Below are positions 10,122 through 21,230 of a DNA stretch of 64,000 nt, piece after piece. Within the stretch, counting starts at the first letter, position 1; every line of letters starts with the position of its first letter. This DNA is from Liolophura sinensis. Taxonomy: Eukaryota > Mollusca > Polyplacophora > Chitonida > Chitonidae. The notes under the pieces are model-generated. The model saw only the letters and a program-made list of their open reading frames with translations, made no database searches and was not told the origin of the DNA. Where the stretch lies: NCBI RefSeq assembly GCF_032854445.1, contig NC_088299.1, positions 2,209,001 through 2,273,000 of the forward strand, read 5' to 3'. Made by a program: the position numbers and the translations under genes.

Positions 10122-12230
10122 TCTAGTATGTCTGTCAGTTACTAATGGAATTATCTGTCTGCCATTACTATTTTGATTAGCTTTTCTTTGATAAAAAAAG
10201 ATCTTCTGCCAATCGCAATCTCATATCTTAGACGCTTTCTCTGCTTGTCTTATTAAAGTACAGTACAACTTGCTAAATGGGACACGCTTAATCTTCCGAG
10301 GTGATGATACAGTGCTCTTGATTGCGCACAACCTTCACATCGTTATAGTGGTGTTAAAATCCTTTCGCCTATCTATATCTAACTCTAATCGATGAAAGAA
10401 TGCCCAAACTGTTTATTTCAGTTTTACTTTGTACAGGTTGGAATCATAGAAAGAACTGTCAAGTTAAAACAAGGAAAGTTTGGAAAATCTATGACGTTAC
10501 TTTCTGTCCCATCTCCGGATATGAGCATTTTTAAATTTTCTGCATGTCGTTTTGCCAGAGCCGCCAGTGATGTTAGGTAGACTCAGAGAGGCTGGGTTGG
10601 CACCGGGATGTGGATGTTGGAGGTTGAACTCTTCTAATGTTATATACGTATGGTTTGAGCATAAGGGAAATAGCCATACACACAAAGCATAATTTGTGCT
10701 AGCCTTTCTTTCTTAGCTTCAAACGAAGATGATACCTGACTTTGCCAAAGCTTACTGGCGGTTCAATTTCGACACCAGCGATAGTGCAAGTGACAGGTTT
10801 CCAAATCCTGCATGACTTTGTATTTAGCTACGGGTCGGAGTGAACAATCAATAAGTAATCAAGATTGGTGCTGAACTTGATTCGAGAGTTTTTCTGGGCT
10901 TCTTGGCAAAGACAGCAGTCAGTGATGAATGAGGGTGTCAATAAGCTGAGAGAAGTACTATAGAGACGTCATGAGTTGGTGTTTACTACCACTAGTGATT
11001 TATGCAAAACAGAAGAAAATCACGACTACATGTAGGGTCAACTGATAAGATAATTAGAAGCCACGGCGAAGTGACATTAAATGAGGTGTGGTGATTTTAG
11101 AATAGGTGTTCAGCTTTCAGGATCATTTCTTGCAGAAATGGATTATAATAATGGCATACGCATAAGATTTGATGTTTTTTTTATCAGTCATGTCGTTTGT
11201 TCAAATCTTTCTAAGAGTAGAATAACTTTTTTGTTACACACTAAAGACTTGTGCCTTATGGTTTTAGAAGTCATGCACAATGGAACGCGTATGTGTTTTA
11301 ACCAATCAGTGTGTGCGCAATGGTTCTGATAATGGCAGTGTCCAATGCAACGATCTATAAATCAGTCTGTCAAGGTTTTTAAAAGTAAATTTTTAAGATC
11401 ACAAATTTATTATCACGTTAATGGTGACAAGAAAGTGACGGTACCAAAATTCCTGGATCATGATAACTTTTCGGGTTACCTCCAAAATTTAATGGAATTG
11501 TCCTCAACTCTGCAAACAATATTTCATGTAAATGATTGCATGATCTGTTCCGTAAAACAGATAGAGAGACGGACAAACAATCGCCGGCTTAAACATAATC
11601 TCCTTGGAAGAGGTAATTGCAATAACTCGAAGTTGTCTTTTAGAAATGAAAACTTCCGATGATGGAATCAACTGACATTGAAATGATTGTACACATTGTT
11701 GTATCTGAACCGTGGGCCAGCAATTCGTCTTCCTAGAAATCTTTGTGATGTACACAACTGGAGGTTTTGACAAAACAATCAAAAAAGTCTCAATGCACGA
11801 ATGTCTTAACTCCCAACCGAATTTATTATTACGGCTGCAACGTCAAAGTTCCCTGTACTTGGTTCCCTAAATATTGCATATCTCATAAGCTCCTGTGTCC
11901 TTTTAACTTTTGCCTTCGGGTTTTACAAAAGTTGTGTGGGTGTGTGTACTACAACAGACAGTTTACTGAAGCGATATATATGAGTGTTATTGCTTATTTA
12001 GTGCTAGCCATTACATCTGGTTGGTCGTCAGCTCGCTGGATGAGAGAATGAGGGCATTTTCAAGAGTATTTATATGTACACGCATTTTGTGTTTCACATG
12101 GATATGAAATATAGTTTGATGTAACAAATACTAGCACAGACATGTACAAGTGGCTCTGTCTGATTTTCTTCCACGATAATGCTGGTCGCCTTCGTATGGG
12201 TGAAGTATTCTAATGTATACCGTTAGCAAA
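10122..12230 (+). repeat. LRU copy B, second part
   Basis: The LRU resumes after the LTR with 'ttatctgtctgcca', 'tctgccaatcgcaatctc', 'cagagccgccagtgatg', 'gaagatgatacctgactttg', 'gtgaacaatcaataagtaat' (10839-10859), 'aatggaacgcg', 'agagagacggacaaacaatc' and 'gttattgcttatttagtgc'. The order matches 22200-24600 and 38100-39930. Open frames of up to 105 codons here are not kept between copies. Confidence 0.75.
12165..12220 (-). repeat. SINE family A fragment, old
   Basis: On the minus strand, 'gaatacttcacccatacga', 'ggcgaccagcattatcgtgg' and 'aag' match the 5' half of SINE family A. It occupies the same place within the LRU as the fragment at 4560-4680, suggesting one insertion inherited by both copies. 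Confidence 0.5.
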
Positions 12231-12339
12231 ATCTAGTAAACGTTTAAACATGTGAAATTGTAAACACGACAACTCGCAAGTATCTGTTTTACCGACATTT
12301 TAAAAATTCTGAATTTGAATAAGGCGTGGGGCAGGTACC

Positions 12340-14400
12340 TGAAACACAGTAGCACGACTGGACAGCTCCCTGTCGAAATATGACCACAGTGTTCTAACAC
12401 GTCCTGAAAGTAGAGGCTCCTAATCTTTATGGTAATGATTAACTCCTGCAGGTGCCTTTACTTGGGCTGAGTTTGTGGAGCACGCCAGGATGGAAGTTAT
12501 CTCGTGGCATTTTTATGGCGATATTATCGTATTAGGCAGAATATTACAAGACTCAGCTGGATGGTATCAAGTAAAAGGGCCCTTGTCAGTGTTGGAGTAG
12601 AGTTCAACTTATTTTTCGTCATTTCCAAGGTCTAGCAGTCACAATATTGTGATGGATTAGGTCTTTTCAGGAGACAACGGCACCGTTTTCCTTCTAACGT
12701 GACAAGCATTATCTAATCGGAACGCAAAGAAAGGTGTCTAAATTTGCAAAAGTTTGTGGTGATCTCTTTGGCTTGTTGCGTGATCACGCTGTCGTCTGTA
12801 ATATCATTTGCACTGTACACACGGGAGTGTTAAAGCAAAGTGTCAACAATAAATGCACCCTTATTTCTGTGATGAGACTAAACAACGGTTCCTATCTCAA
12901 GAAAAGGTCATCGATGAGTGTTCGCGTGGGGCTCGGTAGCGTGTGTAGTTTAACCCTGTAATGAAGGTACCGAAAATATCTCTATCAGCCTTTAACATAA
13001 TACCAGCACTTGTGTGTAGGGACCGTGTGTAATTGTCTTTGTCTACGTGATATCTTGCTATTACGATCAGGGTTCTCTTCCTTGGATTCATTAATAATCC
13101 TTCAAATAGACGTGTTCTGAAGCGAAACTGTCCTGCTTTGAACTTTATAGAGATGAAGAAATGTGTCACAAACATTGGTCTAGTGAAACGCTGTTATTGA
13201 GATTTCAATGAGCGAATGTAAGATCCATGTCACGGTGTCTTCATGTTCAAAAACAACACGGTTGTAGCGCGTCAGTTTAAACCGAAACAATTAACTCACT
13301 TTTTTCCATAGTGTTTTATTTTGAATGTTTGTTTTTATTGTGTAATTTGTGCGAAATTAGATGATTTTCCATAAAGCAATTTACAACAGAGGAAATAACA
13401 ATATCCATAATTATCAGCGTAAAAAATATATATCCAGCGTTATGGGCGTTTACATCGTTCTTGTTGATATTTTTTCTAAAATAGATTAGCAAGTTAGCAT
13501 ATTTTTTGAAAAGTGCTATTGTCTGACTGAGTTGTAAAATCATACATTCCATACACTCATGGATTGTTACAGAGCTATTTAATTCAGCACGGTAGACGAG
13601 TAAATTGAGCTGTAACGTTCGTATTGCCACATGATGTGTCCACAGAAATGTGATTTGCACCCTTTGGATATACAGTATTGATTTTTGTCTCTCCCTTGAA
13701 GAAGCCATTAATGACTCCTATTATATTCTGTACCTTTGAAGCACACTGCATCTCTACCTGTTTGTTGCCGAATGCAGGTACCTCTCTTTAGCCGGTGGGT
13801 TCGGAGAAGAGATGAGGACTGCGTAATACTTTAGAGTATTAACTGAGAATTTTTGAGTGGTGTCAAGGCACGAGTGCACTCCTCAGCTGATGCATTTTGA
13901 GCTTAGAATCTAGAGCTATTAAAAGACAACCTTCAAGTTTACCGATGAAACGTTTCAGATAACTACCATTTCCAAAAATAACTTTGTATGCTCATTAAAT
14001 TGACTAATTACAACGTAAAGTTATTTGTCCATATTTTTATCATTATTATTTTAATTACTGCAAATTATTATCAAAATGGTTACTTTTCTAATCCACAATT
14101 AAGCGATGAAAACATCTTTAGCAATATTTCATTTGCGTGTACTCCCAAAAATCCAAACAAAACCACAGGCATACAAATGAACAAATAAACTCGCAATTTG
14201 TCTTTTACGAATATGAAACGTGTGACACTGATGTCGCCAGTAACTCAGCAATATACTAATGACACTGCTGTTTACCTTTTTTAACCCATAAAACTTTCTG
14301 CCATCTATAAGTGGAAATTCTTGCTTTTGTTATTTAATAAAGCTCCAATGAAAAAAAAAAGATATAAGACGTATTTATTAGAGGTGACGGTTGTATACGA
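12340..14400 (+). repeat. LRU copy C
   Basis: It starts directly after the second part of copy B, showing the head-to-tail arrangement. Landmarks: 'ctcgtggcatttttatggcg', 'gtgtctaaatttgcaaaag', 'aggtcatcgatgagtgttcg', 'aataacaatatcc' (13395-13407), 'catacattccatacactcat', 'ccatttccaaaaataacttt', 'aatccacaattaagcgatg', 'gccagtaactcagca'. The unit stops after 'gttatttaataaagctcc', so the last half is missing. No recognised protein domain. Confidence 0.75.
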
Positions 14401-14447
14401 TTTAAAGAGAATTTTATAGAGGGAAAAATACGCTCCTCTCGCAGCGG

Positions 14448-15135
14448 TTATAACCTAAACAATTCCTCCAGATTAATCACTGCTCTGGAACGCATTGTAT
14501 GTCCCTCGTTCCCGCTAGGTGGTGCATCATTCGCTAAATATACCAGCCAATCATTGAACTCCTTATAGCTGTTTTCGGTTGTTGATTTGTTTATAGATAC
14601 CAGTCCTGCGCAATTCAGCGTTCGTTGTTGTGGTTGTTTAATGGCGGCGTTTGGGAATCCGCAATCAAGAGAAACATGCACTCCACCACGAAAAAGTGGG
14701 CCTTAATCATCACATGACTACAGTGAAACAGGCTGCCAACAACCATTTATAAATAACATATTTTGCTCATGGAGTATGCAAAATTCGCCATCAGAAATAT
14801 GATTTACTTCTAACACTCGACGAACCTTCGTTGTCTGTCTTCTTAATGAAATTGACTGGCCAGTTCTTACACAGTGAAAGTCTAGACCATTCAACCAATG
14901 AACAAAAAGCAGAAAGTTATGCATGACAGGCATCAATTAGTAAAACTGACGAAGAAACAAAATGTGCTGAACGTGGCCTTGACTTAGAACGGGTAATCAC
15001 TGATAACACTAAACTTGAATTTCTGCTGAAAATGCTGCTGAGGTTTGCACAATTATTAATGGCTGAATTCACCAGATGTATTTTTGTAAGAATCAAGCTG
15101 TGTCTGATTTCGTGTAATTGGCAGACATGTCGCAT
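14448..15135 (-). other. Run of minus-strand open frames, possibly a decayed coding sequence
   Basis: Three consecutive minus-strand frames (15135-14917, 14936-14718, 14681-14448) of 72, 72 and 77 codons follow each other or overlap slightly. That is unusual for this AT-rich window, so they may be pieces of one broken coding sequence. I recognise no domain or motif. The segment has no LRU landmark and separates LRU copy C from the first solo LTR. It could equally be chance. Confidence 0.2.
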
Positions 15136-15518
15136 TAATAATAATTATTGGTCTTAAACACGTGTAAGTGCTATCAGATTTTTAGTAACTGTCGCTGTCG
15201 TGATATATTTGGTGCACACAGCGATGATATTCAGCAAAACACCAGTTAAAGCCAAACATAAATCTGGGAGCTTATTAGAGGCCTATGACAGGAAAATATC
15301 TCAGTCTGCCTGCTTTATCCATCAGCGATTGCTGTTTAATATTATGTTTTAATCTTTTTTCCTTACATAACAGTGAAATATGGAAACACTGAAAAACACG
15401 AGTATTGGCAGATGGTGGATCGTTCGTTTCCAGAGAGTGTGGTCCAAGGAGGGAGAAAATGTGTTGCCCAGGTGTACGGTGAGTTAAAGGCAATGGGTTT
15501 ACTAAGTGGAAACAATAG
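15136..15518. other. No gene recognised
   Basis: Nothing identifiable between the open-frame run and the solo LTR. Confidence 0.35.
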
Positions 15519-16236
15519 ATGATTGTTATGTGTACAACTGCCGTCAGCTTCTAAATTTAGCTTGCCACTGTTTACGTATGCTGAGTTGAGGGCCTGCTGT
15601 CTGCCTCTGCCTTAGAATGTTCCAGAATACCCTCAGTTCGGGGCCTGTTTGTTTACAACAAGTGTTCAAAAATTTTCTTATTCTAGACAATTCCACCAGT
15701 CTATATAAGAACTATGAAAACAGGTCAAAGGAGGAGAAAGGAGAATTATTGAGAGTTTTGGATGCTTTCGCTGTGTGTTAATTTAGTAGGCCTTTTGTGC
15801 TGAATTTTGGTGTCTTTATAGCCTCTGGCTTTGTTATATCCTATCTCCACCGAGCACTTGTTCAGTCTGAGCTTGTATATTTAATTTGCGCTCTTGTGTA
15901 CACAGTGCTTATTAGTACACGGACCCTGTCTGTGGAATTTTGTGTATATTTCGTCATACACTCAGTTATACTGCGGATTTTCCCTCTTATGAATATTGCC
16001 TCTGTGCAATTCTTTTGAACATTGTGGAGTATATGCGTTCGTTTGGACTTGACACTGTTGTACATGTAAGTACTTTAGTATTTGTAAAAGTCTTGTTATC
16101 TGGTCTTGTTAAACTCAATAAATTGTTGTAAAATAAAATCTGCTGGTTTTGGTTAGCTTTTTGTGCGGCTAAACTGTCGTGTATTTCGAGCAAGCCATCT
16201 CTTTATAATACTGACAGTTTGGGTTGTAACAATGAT
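15519..16236 (+). mobile_element. Solo LTR, family 1, copy 1 (LTR 15524-16231)
   Basis: The 708-bp LTR starts TGTTATGTG and ends GTAACA, a 5-bp inverted terminus TGTTA/TAACA. The 5-bp target duplication ATGAT is perfect (15519-15523 and 16232-16236). A TATA box (TATATAAG, 15702-15709) and polyadenylation signals AATAAA at 16117-16122 and 16132-16137 set the + orientation. It aligns over its full length with 36733-37470 and 51986-52739, but lacks an internal duplication of about 50 bp present in those copies. No internal retroelement genes or second LTR adjoin it, so it is a recombined solo LTR. Confidence 0.9.
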
Positions 16237-16539
16237 GATGTATGGAATTCATGGAAACCAAAACATAGTGATGTAATTATTATGCTTTCAAAAGCAAAAG
16301 AACATATGTATTGAGGAACATCTGTGACTTAACGAAACACTGACAATTTTAGTGCTTGATTGCCATATTACCTCAGCTGAGTAACCTAACCTGCGATGAC
16401 AGTGGTGTTGTACAGATATGACACTAGTTCTGGTGTCAAATCTTAGTCCTCTCCAGAACATCTGGATTCCCTGGGCTTGGAAGAGTGACATGGAAGCAAT
16501 TTGACAACTCAAGTTAGGCTCAGCAGAAAGCATATGTAC
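16237..16539. other. No gene recognised
   Basis: The 81-codon minus-strand frame (16288-16533) has no recognised motif. This is the gap between the solo LTR and the DUF6589-like relic. Confidence 0.35.
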
Positions 16540-17420
16540 GCCATAGTTTTAGCTGGATCCATTCTGCTCTTTCGACGATCTCAAAAAGTGTGTTTCATGC
16601 GGTTGGGTTGATGCTCGATATTAGTGGAACACGCAATGGTACAGTATCTGCTCTTAGTAGTTGTGATGTTTCAGTTAGCAGAACAACTATATATGAGAAA
16701 AGGAAACTAATTGAGAACTGCCATGACTCAAAGATCCAAGAGAAGCTCCTAGATTTGAAAGAAGCAGCAGTTGTCGCAGCAGTGTCTTCATTGCCATGTC
16801 TGCCTTTACCACTGTATGACACCCACAGCTGGTACTGTATGTTGACATACATGCTTATATCATTGTAGAAGCCTCAGCCCCCAAAACATAGGAGCAGCGT
16901 GAACACTTTGACGGTGTTTTCAACAACGCCTCTACCTTCACTCGGCTTGCCCTGCTCTTTCGGGGCACAAGAGATGCCTTCAAGATGGGTGATGGTGATA
17001 GGCTGTTCAGAAACATGACGTTCCTGGTGCTTTATTTTGATCAAAGCACGCATGTAAAATACAGGCTGTGGTTTTGAAAAACGTTGGCATATGATCAGGC
17101 AATCCTGTCTGTTTGAACGTTTGAACGTTACGCTTAACGTTCGGAATATGTCCATAAATGGGACTGGTGGAATTAGGCACTATATAGCAAATGTCAACGT
17201 AGTGGAAATCCACGTCCACAAGACGAAAGTCTTGATGCGTTTGATGGGTGCCAATATATCCTACGAAGCCGTACGATGTGCTGCCAAGTGTTTGGGAACT
17301 GTAAAGTCTCTGGGAGAAGACGTGGGCAACTATTTGGGTGGGAAACACTCGGACTACACCCAACACCAAATACGCGACATACAGATGTCTGTAAGCTTTG
17401 TCAAACACCACTCGTGAACG
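16540..17420 (+). pseudogene. Relic of a DUF6589-type protein gene
   Basis: Four translated pieces lie in order on the + strand. The first (about 16540-16800) reads HSALSTISKS, then TTIYEKRKLIENCHDSKI. The second (about 16930-17060) contains AFKMGDGDRLFRNMTFLVL and YFDQSTHVKYRLWF, followed by a stop. A third, in the same region, contains KTLAYDQAILS. The fourth (17190-17417) contains VVEIHVHKTKVLMRLMGANI and AAKCLGTVKSL. From memory, the 'GDGDR...R...F...YF....KY' block, followed by a short block about an asparagine/histidine partner and 'MGANIS', resembles the C-terminal half of DUF6589 proteins, which are repeated in many invertebrate and fungal genomes. Their function is unknown. Stops and frame changes separate the pieces, so it cannot make the full protein. 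Family assignment is by eye; the relic status is firmer than the name. Confidence 0.45.
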
Positions 17421-18505
17421 TGGTAACTTCCCAAACATGTCCGGCGATCTGTTGTCTGGTGTAAATCTTGTAAAGTTAAATGATTGGCTTGAAACTCAAA
17501 ATCAAGGGCAAGTAGAGAAATGTTGTTACCTTTATAATACTTGAACAAAATGTACTTCCATATAGTGCATCGTTGTCGGGTTCATGATTTTGTACTTGTT
17601 CATAGCCCATCACCGCCCGTGTTCATAATTGTGTACGCACTGCACTATTTAACTAAGCACATGTGCGATTCTTTAGCTTATCAGCTGATACATTTCGAAA
17701 ATTTGAAAACTAAACACTACTTTGGTCGATCTTCTGATCAAGCATGAGGAAGTTTGTCAGTCACTCAGCAAAAGTCATATATGTTACAAATTAGCGTCTT
17801 TTATGTTTATTTACAAAGCGCAGGTTGAAAGTGTTGGTAATTTCCAGAAACCCCATTATAGGCTGTGTAATCAGAATGTCTGCACTTATTCCTCTGTGCT
17901 GACCACATGGTAGAGAACTAAGCAGTACTGGTAGGAAAGGTCCCCCTGCAAAACTTAATGGTAGCTCTCCATGCGATTTTCTGAAAGTGACAAGTAACTA
18001 CATGCAGGTGTTAACAGGCCAGTACTTTGTGGAAACCACAGTGACCATGTGATAATCACAGTAAACATGTGGTTACTGAACAAACAGCCGCATCAAAGTC
18101 CTGTGTGTTCAAAGTTTGCTTGTGTCTCATATACTCTGTTCTCTGCAATTAAAGAAGACAGATTATCATAGCCTATAAATATCTACTAAATACAACCCAT
18201 GTCAATGTCTGTCGCTCAGAATTTGACCAACAAGATGAACTATTTCTTTACTTCACTGTATATATTTTTGTTTATTTACATATAAAACGATAAGAAGTGA
18301 AATTCACAAACAACTGGAAAGGAAACTCATTTTGGTTAAATGTAAAAATCACTTAAATAGCACATGTGCATTGATATTAAACGTGTGTAATTTTAAAACG
18401 CATTATTTTTGTTGAACATGTTGAACTCGATACCCAATGATAGGTGAAGCACATGAAGCTTTAGCGACATCATCTGTCCACTTTACGGTACATGTCATTA
18501 AAATA
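17421..18505. other. No gene recognised
   Basis: AT-rich sequence with short frames only. Small palindromes around 18030-18075 ('tgtggaaaccaca', 'catgtg...cacatg'-type) are not enough to name an element. Confidence 0.4.
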
Positions 18506-18509
18506 CCCT

Positions 18510-18790
18510 TAATCCCCTCGGCCGCTGCCTCGCTTGGCGCTCAGCACGGAGAGGTTAGAGCAAATTAACACGACTGGTTGGCCTGGTGTCAGTACAATGT
18601 GACTGGAATGGGATGGCCTGTCTAGTGTCTTTGAATGATACTTATGTGAACGCAGCACTTAGTCGGCATGGATTCACCCTGCCATAAGAAGACACAGTAT
18701 ATGTACACACCCAGTGACTAGTCACATCACTGAAAAATTGTTAAGAACGACCTTAAATCCCAAGCATACACATTAATGCTCTAGCATTTT
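18510..18790 (+). repeat. SINE family B copy
   Basis: It contains 'cctcgcttggcgctcagcac', 'cgactggttggcctggtgtc', 'gcagcactta' and the tail 'actgaaaaattgttaagaac' then 'gaccttaaatcccaagca'. Matches at 19286-19535, 24762-25030 and (inverted) 31289-31498 share the same order. I remember this sequence type as abundant in abalone and related gastropods. Confidence 0.7.
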
Positions 18791-18859
18791 GCCCCTTATT
18801 TGCATACTAAGGTCTTGTTCTAGAAAATTTTACACTAAACCACCGGCTTAAATTTCCTG

Positions 18860-18940
18860 GTTTACACATGCTCTCGCCATGATATGGCTGAAATATTGCC
18901 GAAATCCCAGAAAGCAATAATCATTTATTCATTCTTCTTA
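18860..18940 (+). repeat. Short-repeat tail fragment ('tggctgaaatattgcc' type)
   Basis: It contains 'tctcgccatgatatggctga', then 'aatattgccgaaatcccag', then 'caataatcatttattcattc'. This is the + strand counterpart of the fragment at 6183-6250. Confidence 0.65.
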
Positions 18941-19202
18941 AGAAGTGGTTAGGGCCTATATAGTATACACCTGCAATTTTAATACAGTGAAAAACTATAC
19001 ATAATAGCTTCTGTGGGACAAAGATAGTTCAAGGGATTTCAGACATTTCTCAGCTTAGCACTCAGCTTAAAACGTGATCACTCAAGCCACGTAATAAAAA
19101 TGGTGAGGCATACGATGATTGCAAAGTTAATCTGTTTTCCGAGTCTTGTTTTTAAGTTCAAGTAACCATAATGTAAGCTTTGGTCTTCCACTGTCTACCC
19201 AC
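18941..19202. other. No gene recognised
   Basis: Short spacer between repeats; nothing identifiable. Confidence 0.35.
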
Positions 19203-19535
19203 CCACCCCGATAGCACAGGCGACAAAGTGTTAAATTTGGAAGGGGGAGATACAGGGTCAAGCCTGGGTCGAGTCACACCTAATTCCTTAAAAGATGAAG
19301 TTGTAACTTCCTCGCTTGGTGTTCAGCATGAAGGGGATAGTGCAACGACTGGTTGATTCGTATCAGTATAATGGCTCGTGCGGCGCGGCTTACTTGCCTT
19401 TGGTAAGGCGTCTCCGTGAAGCAGCACTAGATAATGAGCGATGAAAATCTGTCCTTCAACAAGGAGGCACATTACATGAACTCTAAGGATTTTTGTTAAG
19501 TACGACGTTAAACCCGAAACACTCACACGCTCTAC
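19203..19535 (+). repeat. SINE family B, longest copy with tRNA-like head
   Basis: The body (from 'acttcctcgcttggtgttca' to 'cgacgttaaacccgaaacac', then 'tcacacgctc') matches the other family B copies. Upstream, 'ccgatagcacaggcgac' resembles a polymerase III A box, and 'cagggtcaagcctgggtcg', about 50 bases on, sits where a B box would be. That gives a tRNA-derived head, a body and a short-repeat tail, the usual plan of a SINE. Confidence 0.65.
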
Positions 19536-19959
19536 TGTCTACCACATTCCTTGTTGCTTTTTCTTCCTCGCTGTCTTAAGCTTTTGAACTGATAAGGTAC
19601 TTTTCATATTCATTCAGTTGTTTGTCACACCCTCCACATTTGCATAATGAAGAACTGTACATACAGCAAAGGTGATGCCCGGGAGTGCTTTTTCGATCTC
19701 TATCAAAGTCTTCTAGAAGCACATTTCGGACACATTCTTCCTCTGACTTGAGCACCCTAGTTAAAACTGAATCCAGGCCTCTCGACTGCCTTCCATGGTA
19801 AAGATGTACTGAATGTGACTGTTTGCCACCACGCCCTGCCCTACCAATCTGCTGCAAGAAATCATCAATGCTTCCTGGAGGTCCATAGTGCACAATCTGG
19901 GAACAAGGTACATCCAAGCTCATGCCAGGGATATTTGTTGATATCACAATACGAAGATT

Positions 19960-20137
19960 TGATTTATTTATTTGATTGGTGTTTTACGCGGCACTCAAGA
20001 ATATTTCACTTATACGACCAGCATTATGGTGGGAGGAAACCGGCCAGAGCCCCGGGGAAACCCACGACCATCCGCAGGCTGTCGCAAGGCCTTCCCACTT
20101 ACGGCCGGAGAGGACTTGAACTCAATAAGAAGTTTTG
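19960..20137 (+). repeat. SINE family A inserted in the RecQ coding sequence
   Basis: It runs from 'tttatttatttgattggtgt' through 'caagaatatttcacttatac', 'attatggtgggaggaaacc', 'cacgaccatccgcaggctg' to 'gccggagaggacttgaactc'. A likely target duplication flanks it: 'aagatttga' on the left and 'aagttttga' on the right (8 of 9). On the helicase strand, removing the SINE and one duplicate joins DKGS directly to NLRIVIS, as expected for the family. Confidence 0.85.
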
Positions 20138-21054
20138 ACCCTTTGTCCATAAAGCAGGTTAGTAATGAGTCTTTTACATCTGGTGAGATTTTGGAATGCA
20201 TAATTTCAAACTTCGCTTATCTAGATCAAGGGGTTTGGGACTATACCCTCTTCAAAACACTGGTTCAGTTTTGAATAATGTGTGATACTCCTACAGTACA
20301 CGATGGTTTTCGGGTACAAACGATCACATTGGGTGTTATTGTGATATCCCTCAACCAGCCACTCCACTCAGTGTATATCAGTGGAAACTCTCTGAATGTA
20401 AATTCTTATGTTTGTCCGGTCTGGTGATTGTACATACTCAAATAAGTCTCCCATGGGAACAACATCTGTCTTATTGTTGTAAGAGTTGTTCTGCTGGCAG
20501 TTGCGGTCAAAGAAAGCTCGATAAGTTTGACATCACAGGCAAGAAGTAGGCATTTTCCAGACTGTTCCTTTGTTGTGTAGTTTTGAGATATCATAAGACT
20601 GTTTTGCATACGACTGTTTTGCATTGAAATGTCAAATTAACGTTACAACGTCACACAAACTTCATGCACTAAGATGTCAAAATTGCCCTTCTTGGTAAAG
20701 ATTTATACCAGTATACACCTCCATCATATCTTCAGCTTTGATCTGCAACATTATAGGGTCAGCTAAGTCACGTTTCACTGCGTCACAATCCATATGTGAC
20801 AACAATTTTTCTTATACAGTCGTCACCTTCACAGATGTCATATATCGGGTGTGTCCCTAATATGCCATTCAAAATATGACGCAGGCCTATCCAGAGGAGG
20901 TTTCCGTACCACGCCACAGCAGTGTGGATTTCATCAAACGTCAAGCAGGACGCCTTGTGCTGATTCAAGTAAAATTTCAGCACCATTCCCATGTACGAAC
21001 TATCAAGAAAACTCTCTGGATTTCCAACAAGGTATTTGAAATGACAAAACAATA

Positions 21055-21230
21055 TATTGGGTGGGTAAATATTTATTTTATTAATCGGTGTTTAACACTA
21101 TGTTTTAGAGTTTTTTTTATTGGTGGAGGAAACCGGAGATTAGAGAAAATAGCTCACGTAAGAATGGACTCCCTCCCGCATGGGATACACCTAATTTAGC
21201 GACCTCAGTTTTAGGCGTGGAACAACTTTT
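21055..21230 (+). repeat. SINE-like repeat (family C) within the helicase relic
   Basis: It contains 'atttattttattaatcggtg', 'tttaacactatgttttagag', 'attggtggaggaaaccggag', 'attagagaaaatagctcac' and 'ggatacacctaatttagcg'. The layout 'gtgttt.aacac...ggtggaggaaaccg' recurs at 62140-62280. It lies between the Walker A and DEIH segments of the RecQ relic, either in a former intron or within the exon. Confidence 0.5.

Larger units (their letters stand above)
9079..10126 (+). mobile_element. Solo LTR, family 2, copy 1 (LTR 9084-10121)
   Basis: A 5-bp duplication, TCTAG, flanks the element (9079-9083 and 10122-10126). The LTR begins TGTTACG and ends CTTACA, so it has the usual TG...CA ends. The last 550 bp or so align with 29040-29758 (for example 'gagcttgtatagcttattg', 'ctactgtcaacctgtccg', 'aaatatatgtattgaacc'). 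A paralogous LRU copy near 22215-22275 has the sequence without the insertion. No second LTR or internal coding region is present. The superfamily cannot be told from the LTR alone. Confidence 0.65.

Noticed and set aside
17007-17438. 143-codon minus-strand open frame
   Set aside because: The + strand of the same stretch carries the DUF6589-like pieces in order, so the minus-strand frame is a shadow.
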